Assembly (NCBI GenBank): GCA_009693345.1
Contig: SHXL01000133.1
Coordinates: forward strand, 1-7,786
Source: Betaproteobacteria bacterium
Lineage (GTDB): Bacteria > Pseudomonadota > Gammaproteobacteria > Burkholderiales > SG8-39
DNA length: 7,786 bases
Reading direction: 5' to 3'
Shown in pieces: positions 4,972 through 7,786 of this stretch. The position numbers and the translations under genes are program-made. Under the pieces are notes generated by a model that was not told the DNA's origin, did no database searches, and saw only the letters and a list, made by a program, of their open reading frames with translations. The first letter of the stretch is position 1; each line of letters begins with the position of its first letter.

Positions 4972-7137
4972 TCAGGCAGCCTTCTCCGCCGACACGCGTT
5001 CCAGCGTCAAGCTGCCGAACATCGCGCCGAGCGCCGCCGTGGACGGATGGCCCGCGGCGATTCGCACGCATTGGTCGGGAAGCCTGTCATCCAGCGCGGC
5101 GACCAGTTTGGACTGGCCCTGGCCTTGTTTGATCAGCACGGAATTGCCATGCGCAACACCGAGAGCCTGCAACAACTTTCCGTTCATCCACGCCTTCGGC
5201 GCCTGCGCGTCGCGCGTCTTCTGCAGCGGCGGCGAGTGCCTCACCAGCGGATCGGCGAAGTAGATCGGCACGTCCGCGATGCGCTGAATTCCTTGAATCG
5301 TTTTTGAATCTGCTTTTACTTCAGAAATCCCGTTTGAAAGAAGTTTCGAAACATCCCTGCCTGCGAGGCATGCATCCTTTACCTGCTCCGCCGTTTCAAA
5401 TTCAAATCCGGGCAACCCGAGCATCGTGCCCAGGACTCGCAGCACCTTCCAGGCCGGCCGTGCATCGCCCAGCGGGCGCACCGCGGCGTGAAAGCCCTGC
5501 ACCCGCCCCTCGGTATTGACAAAGGTTCCGGAAGTCTCCGTAAACGGCGCGATCGGCAGCAGTACGTCGCCGATGTCCGACTTGAACGCGCTCAGGTTGA
5601 CGATGAAATTCGCGCCTTCAATTGAATGAGCGGAATCGAGCTGCGGATCGATACTGAGCAGGAGCAATGCCTTTTTCTTCTTCGCTTCGGGCAAACCACC
5701 ACTTGCGGGCAAGCCAGCCAGGTATCCCCCAACGGAATTGGCTGCCTCGCCGAGGAATCCGACCTTCACACCCATCGCCTGCGCGGCCGCATGAATAGCC
5801 GCAGCCCGCGGATGCTGTTGGGCAAAGTTGCCAAGCAGAATTGCCGCATTTTCCCCGCCTTTCAGAATTTCACTGAAAGAGGAAATTAAATTCAAGATCT
5901 CGGAAGGAGGAACAATTTTCTTGCTGGTGATCTTCATCAGCCAGTCGTCATCCACCGAGTGCAGCACGTGGATCTGGGTGCCGCGCTTGGCGGCCTGGCG
6001 CAGGCGCTGGGCGATGAGCGGGTGGTCCTTGCGCAGGAACGAGCCGACGACCAGGACCCGGTCCAGTTTCGCGAGATCCGCGATCGGCATGCCCAGCCAG
6101 GGAATTCCCGCGCGCTTGCCGTCGGCGGAGAAGTCGCTGTGCCTGAGGCGGAAGTCCGCCGGACCGCCGAGCTTTCCGGCCAGAAAGAGCTCTTCAAGAG
6201 TGGCGTGAGGTGAGGCCAGAACCCCGAAATCCTTCAATCCTCCGATTGCAGATTCAAGTGCCGTCTGCCAATCGGTTTTTTTCCATTGGCCGTTCTTTCT
6301 CACCATCGGGTGCGTCAGGCGTCCGTTCGAATTCAGGCCCTCGTAGGAGAAGCGGTCCTTGTCGGACAGCCAGCATTCGTTGATCGCCTCGTTCTCCAGC
6401 GGCAGAACGCGCATCACCTTGTTCTGTTTCACCTGCACCACCAGGTTCGAACCCAGGCCGTCGTGCGGCGAAACCGATCTGCGGCGCGCCAGCTCCCAGG
6501 TCCGGGCGCTGTAGCGGAACGGCTTCGAGGTCAGCGCTCCCACCGGGCAGATGTCGATCATGTTGCCCGAGAGCTCGGAATTTACGGACTGGCCGACAAA
6601 GGCGACGATTTCCGCATGTTCTCCGCGGCCGATCATGCCGAGCTCCATAACTCCGGCGACTTCCTGGCCGAAGCGTACGCAGCGCGTGCACTGGATGCAG
6701 CGGCTCATTTCCTCGGCCGCCACCAGCGGGCCGATGTCCTTGTGCAGCACCACGCGCTTCTCTTCCTCGAAACGCGACGCCGAGCCGCCGTAGCCCACGG
6801 CGAGGTCCTGCAGCTGGCACTCGCCGCCCTGGTCGCAGATCGGGCAGTCAAGCGGATGGTTGATGAGCAGGAATTCCATCACGCTGTTCTGTGCCTTCTT
6901 CGCCAAGGCAGATGCGGTTTTCACCTTCATCCCATCGGTCACCGGCGTGGCGCAGGCCGGCATCGGCTTAGGCGCCTTTTCAACTTCCACCAGGCACATG
7001 CGGCAATTGGCCGCGATCGACAATTTCCTGTGGTAGCAGAAGTGCGGTACGTAGATGCCGAGCTTGTTGGTCGCGTCCATCACGGTCGAGCCGTGCGGAA
7101 CTTCGACCTCCTTGCCGTCGATTTCTACTTTAAGCAT
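4972..7137 (-). CDS. nuoG: NADH-quinone oxidoreductase subunit G
   Basis: This is the large iron-sulfur subunit of the peripheral arm (75 kDa/NQO3 type), relaying electrons from NuoF and NuoE to NuoI. It has 721 residues. The N-terminal ferredoxin-like domain has Cys34, 45, 48 and 62 for [2Fe-2S] N1b. HPLDCPICDQGGEC gives His94, Cys98, 101 and 107 for N5. CIQCTRC gives Cys147, 150 and 153, and Cys197 in DICPVGAL completes N4. From about residue 215 on it resembles molybdopterin oxidoreductases but has lost cofactor function, as in the family; DVLLPIAPFTETSGTFVNTEGR (about 522-543) is a relic of that fold. The cysteines of the optional N7 cluster are absent, with only Cys255 in that region. 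The ATG directly follows the nuoF stop (TAAATG), with AGAGG 8 bases upstream. The C-terminal half is weakly conserved and contains several AT-rich, Lys/Ser/Ile-rich islands. Confidence 0.97.
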   Translation of the reverse strand: MLKVEIDGKEVEVPHGSTVMDATNKLGIYVPHFCYHRKLSIAANCRMCLVEVEKAPKPMPACATPVTDGMKVKTASALAKKAQNSVMEFLLINHPLDCPICDQGGECQLQDLAVGYGGSASRFEEEKRVVLHKDIGPLVAAEEMSRCIQCTRCVRFGQEVAGVMELGMIGRGEHAEIVAFVGQSVNSELSGNMIDICPVGALTSKPFRYSARTWELARRRSVSPHDGLGSNLVVQVKQNKVMRVLPLENEAINECWLSDKDRFSYEGLNSNGRLTHPMVRKNGQWKKTDWQTALESAIGGLKDFGVLASPHATLEELFLAGKLGGPADFRLRHSDFSADGKRAGIPWLGMPIADLAKLDRVLVVGSFLRKDHPLIAQRLRQAAKRGTQIHVLHSVDDDWLMKITSKKIVPPSEILNLISSFSEILKGGENAAILLGNFAQQHPRAAAIHAAAQAMGVKVGFLGEAANSVGGYLAGLPASGGLPEAKKKKALLLLSIDPQLDSAHSIEGANFIVNLSAFKSDIGDVLLPIAPFTETSGTFVNTEGRVQGFHAAVRPLGDARPAWKVLRVLGTMLGLPGFEFETAEQVKDACLAGRDVSKLLSNGISEVKADSKTIQGIQRIADVPIYFADPLVRHSPPLQKTRDAQAPKAWMNGKLLQALGVAHGNSVLIKQGQGQSKLVAALDDRLPDQCVRIAAGHPSTAALGAMFGSLTLERVSAEKAA
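4980..4987 (-). promoter_or_regulatory. Shine-Dalgarno of nuoH
   Basis: GGAGAAGG on the minus strand, in the Ala-Glu-Lys codons at the end of nuoG, ends 9 bases before the nuoH ATG at 4970. It supports that start over the internal Met21. The same 12-base word, CGGCGGAGAAGG, recurs before nuoK. Confidence 0.7.
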
Positions 7138-7786
7138 TTAGGCGGCCTCTGCCATAGACGGTGAATGCGCACCCGCCCTGCCCCATTTGGGTTCTATATC
7201 TTTTTCAACCTGACAGTTTTTATGCTCAATGTGGTGCACGAATTCGTGGCGGAAGTGCTTGAGGAAGCTCTTCACCGGCAGCGCGGCGGCGTCGCCCAGC
7301 GCGCAGATAGTGCGTCCGGCGATGTTATCGGCGACGTTGTCCAGCAGTTCGAGATCCGCGATCTTCCCTTGCCCGATTTCGATCCGGTGCACCACGCGGT
7401 ACAGCCAGCCGGTGCCCTCGCGGCAGGGCGTGCACTGGCCGCAGGATTCCTCGAAATAGAAGTAGGACAGGCGTTCCAGCGCGCGCACCATGCAGGTGGT
7501 CTCGTCCATCACGATTACCGCGCCCGAGCCCAGCATCGAGCCCGCCTTGGCGATCGAGTCGTAGTCCATGTCGGTCTTCATCATCACGTCGGCAGGCAGC
7601 ACCGGCATGCTCGAGCCGCCGGGGATGACGGCCTTCAACTTCCGGCCCGGGCGCATGCCGCCCGCCATTTGCAGCAGCTTCGCGAACGGCGTGTCGAGAT
7701 TCACTTCGTAATTGCCGGGTTTGGCGACATGCCCGGTGACAGAAAACAGCTTGGTGCCGCCGTTGTTCGGCCTGCCGAGCGCAAGG
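7138..7786 (-). CDS. nuoF: NADH-quinone oxidoreductase subunit F (partial, C-terminal 215 residues)
   Basis: This is the flavoprotein subunit that oxidises NADH through FMN and holds cluster N3. Only the C-terminal 215 residues (about half) lie in the window; the frame is open to the right edge, and the FMN- and NADH-binding half lies outside. The visible part starts in GRPNNGGTKLFSVTGHV, the soluble-ligand-binding (SLBB) domain, with LDTPFAKLL and PGGSSMPVLP further on. The N3 motif ESCGQCTPCREGTGW follows with Cys115, 118 and 121 of the partial protein. The fourth ligand, Cys161, is in TICALGDAAALP. After the conserved HHIEHKNC there is a tail of about 24 polar residues ending in MAEAA. An in-frame GTG at 7704 is not a start: it reads as Val inside the conserved domain. 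The stop TAA touches the nuoG ATG. Confidence 0.97.
   Translation of the reverse strand, partial: LALGRPNNGGTKLFSVTGHVAKPGNYEVNLDTPFAKLLQMAGGMRPGRKLKAVIPGGSSMPVLPADVMMKTDMDYDSIAKAGSMLGSGAVIVMDETTCMVRALERLSYFYFEESCGQCTPCREGTGWLYRVVHRIEIGQGKIADLELLDNVADNIAGRTICALGDAAALPVKSFLKHFRHEFVHHIEHKNCQVEKDIEPKWGRAGAHSPSMAEAA
7146..7150 (-). promoter_or_regulatory. Shine-Dalgarno of nuoG
   Basis: AGAGG on the minus strand lies 8 bases before the nuoG ATG at 7137, within the Ala-Glu-Ala codons at the end of nuoF. It supports the chosen start and suggests that nuoG can be initiated efficiently and not only by coupling. Confidence 0.7.

Larger units (their letters stand above)
1..7786 (-). other. nuo operon segment, nuoF to nuoM, no internal gaps
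   Basis: All eight genes are on the minus strand. Their junctions are TAAATG (F/G), TGA-G-ATG (G/H), ATGA (H/I), a 2-base gap (I/J), TGATG (J/K), ATGATGA (K/L) and TGATG (L/M). With no intergenic space, I see no place for an internal promoter or intrinsic terminator, and no such hairpin with a U-tract was recognised. The promoter should lie upstream of nuoA beyond the right edge, and the end downstream of nuoN beyond the left edge. Confidence 0.9.

Noticed and set aside
4206..5132. Long plus-strand open frame (308 codons) opposite nuoH and the end of nuoG
   Set aside because: Low-complexity His/Arg/Asp composition and complete overlap with clearly conserved nuoH and nuoG; a shadow frame.
6286..7164. 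Long plus-strand open frame (292 codons) opposite the 5' part of nuoG
   Set aside because: It is antisense to the conserved iron-sulfur domain of nuoG, and its composition shows no domain; a shadow frame.
1..7786. Mobile elements, CRISPR arrays, tRNA or rRNA genes, inserted genes between nuo genes
   Set aside because: Every base belongs to a nuo gene or a gap of at most 2 bases. No repeats, inverted terminal repeats or RNA-like structure were recognised.

Overview
The window is a stretch of one long minus-strand operon encoding the proton-pumping NADH:quinone oxidoreductase (respiratory complex I, NDH-1). Read in the direction of transcription, from high to low coordinates, the order is nuoF (C-terminal part), nuoG, nuoH, nuoI, nuoJ, nuoK, nuoL, nuoM (N-terminal part). 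This is the canonical bacterial nuo order. Both end genes run off the window, so the operon continues on both sides.

The DNA is GC-rich (roughly 60% by eye). Several protein features suggest a betaproteobacterium: the NuoI stretch around the first cluster, the NuoK C-terminus with a TINVEDLDSLKG-type ending, the NuoH loop after RIGPNRV, and a NuoG without the extra N7 cluster. That is inference from remembered family sequences. I cannot name a genus.

Layout: 7138-7786 nuoF (N3 cluster, NADH-oxidising arm); 4972-7137 nuoG (clusters N1b, N5, N4); 3873-4970 nuoH (membrane, quinone-site subunit); 3388-3876 nuoI (clusters N6a/N6b); 2792-3385 nuoJ; 2487-2792 nuoK; 595-2487 nuoL; 1-595 nuoM. The genes abut or overlap by 0-4 bases, with gaps of at most 2 bases. 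There is therefore no room for internal promoters or terminators, and no gene-free stretch anywhere in the window.

How they work together: electrons from NADH enter at FMN in NuoF and pass through N3, the NuoG clusters and the NuoI N6a/N6b pair to quinone at the NuoH/NuoB/NuoD interface. The membrane subunits NuoH, J, K, L and M turn quinone reduction into proton translocation through buried charged residues, and the key Glu and Lys positions are visible and intact. The observable subunits look complete and functional.

I found no previously undescribed system. The points worth a second look are modest: local AT-rich, rare-codon islands within GC-rich genes, Shine-Dalgarno sequences built into the C-terminal codons of upstream genes, two junctions with no visible Shine-Dalgarno, and a compact NuoG.
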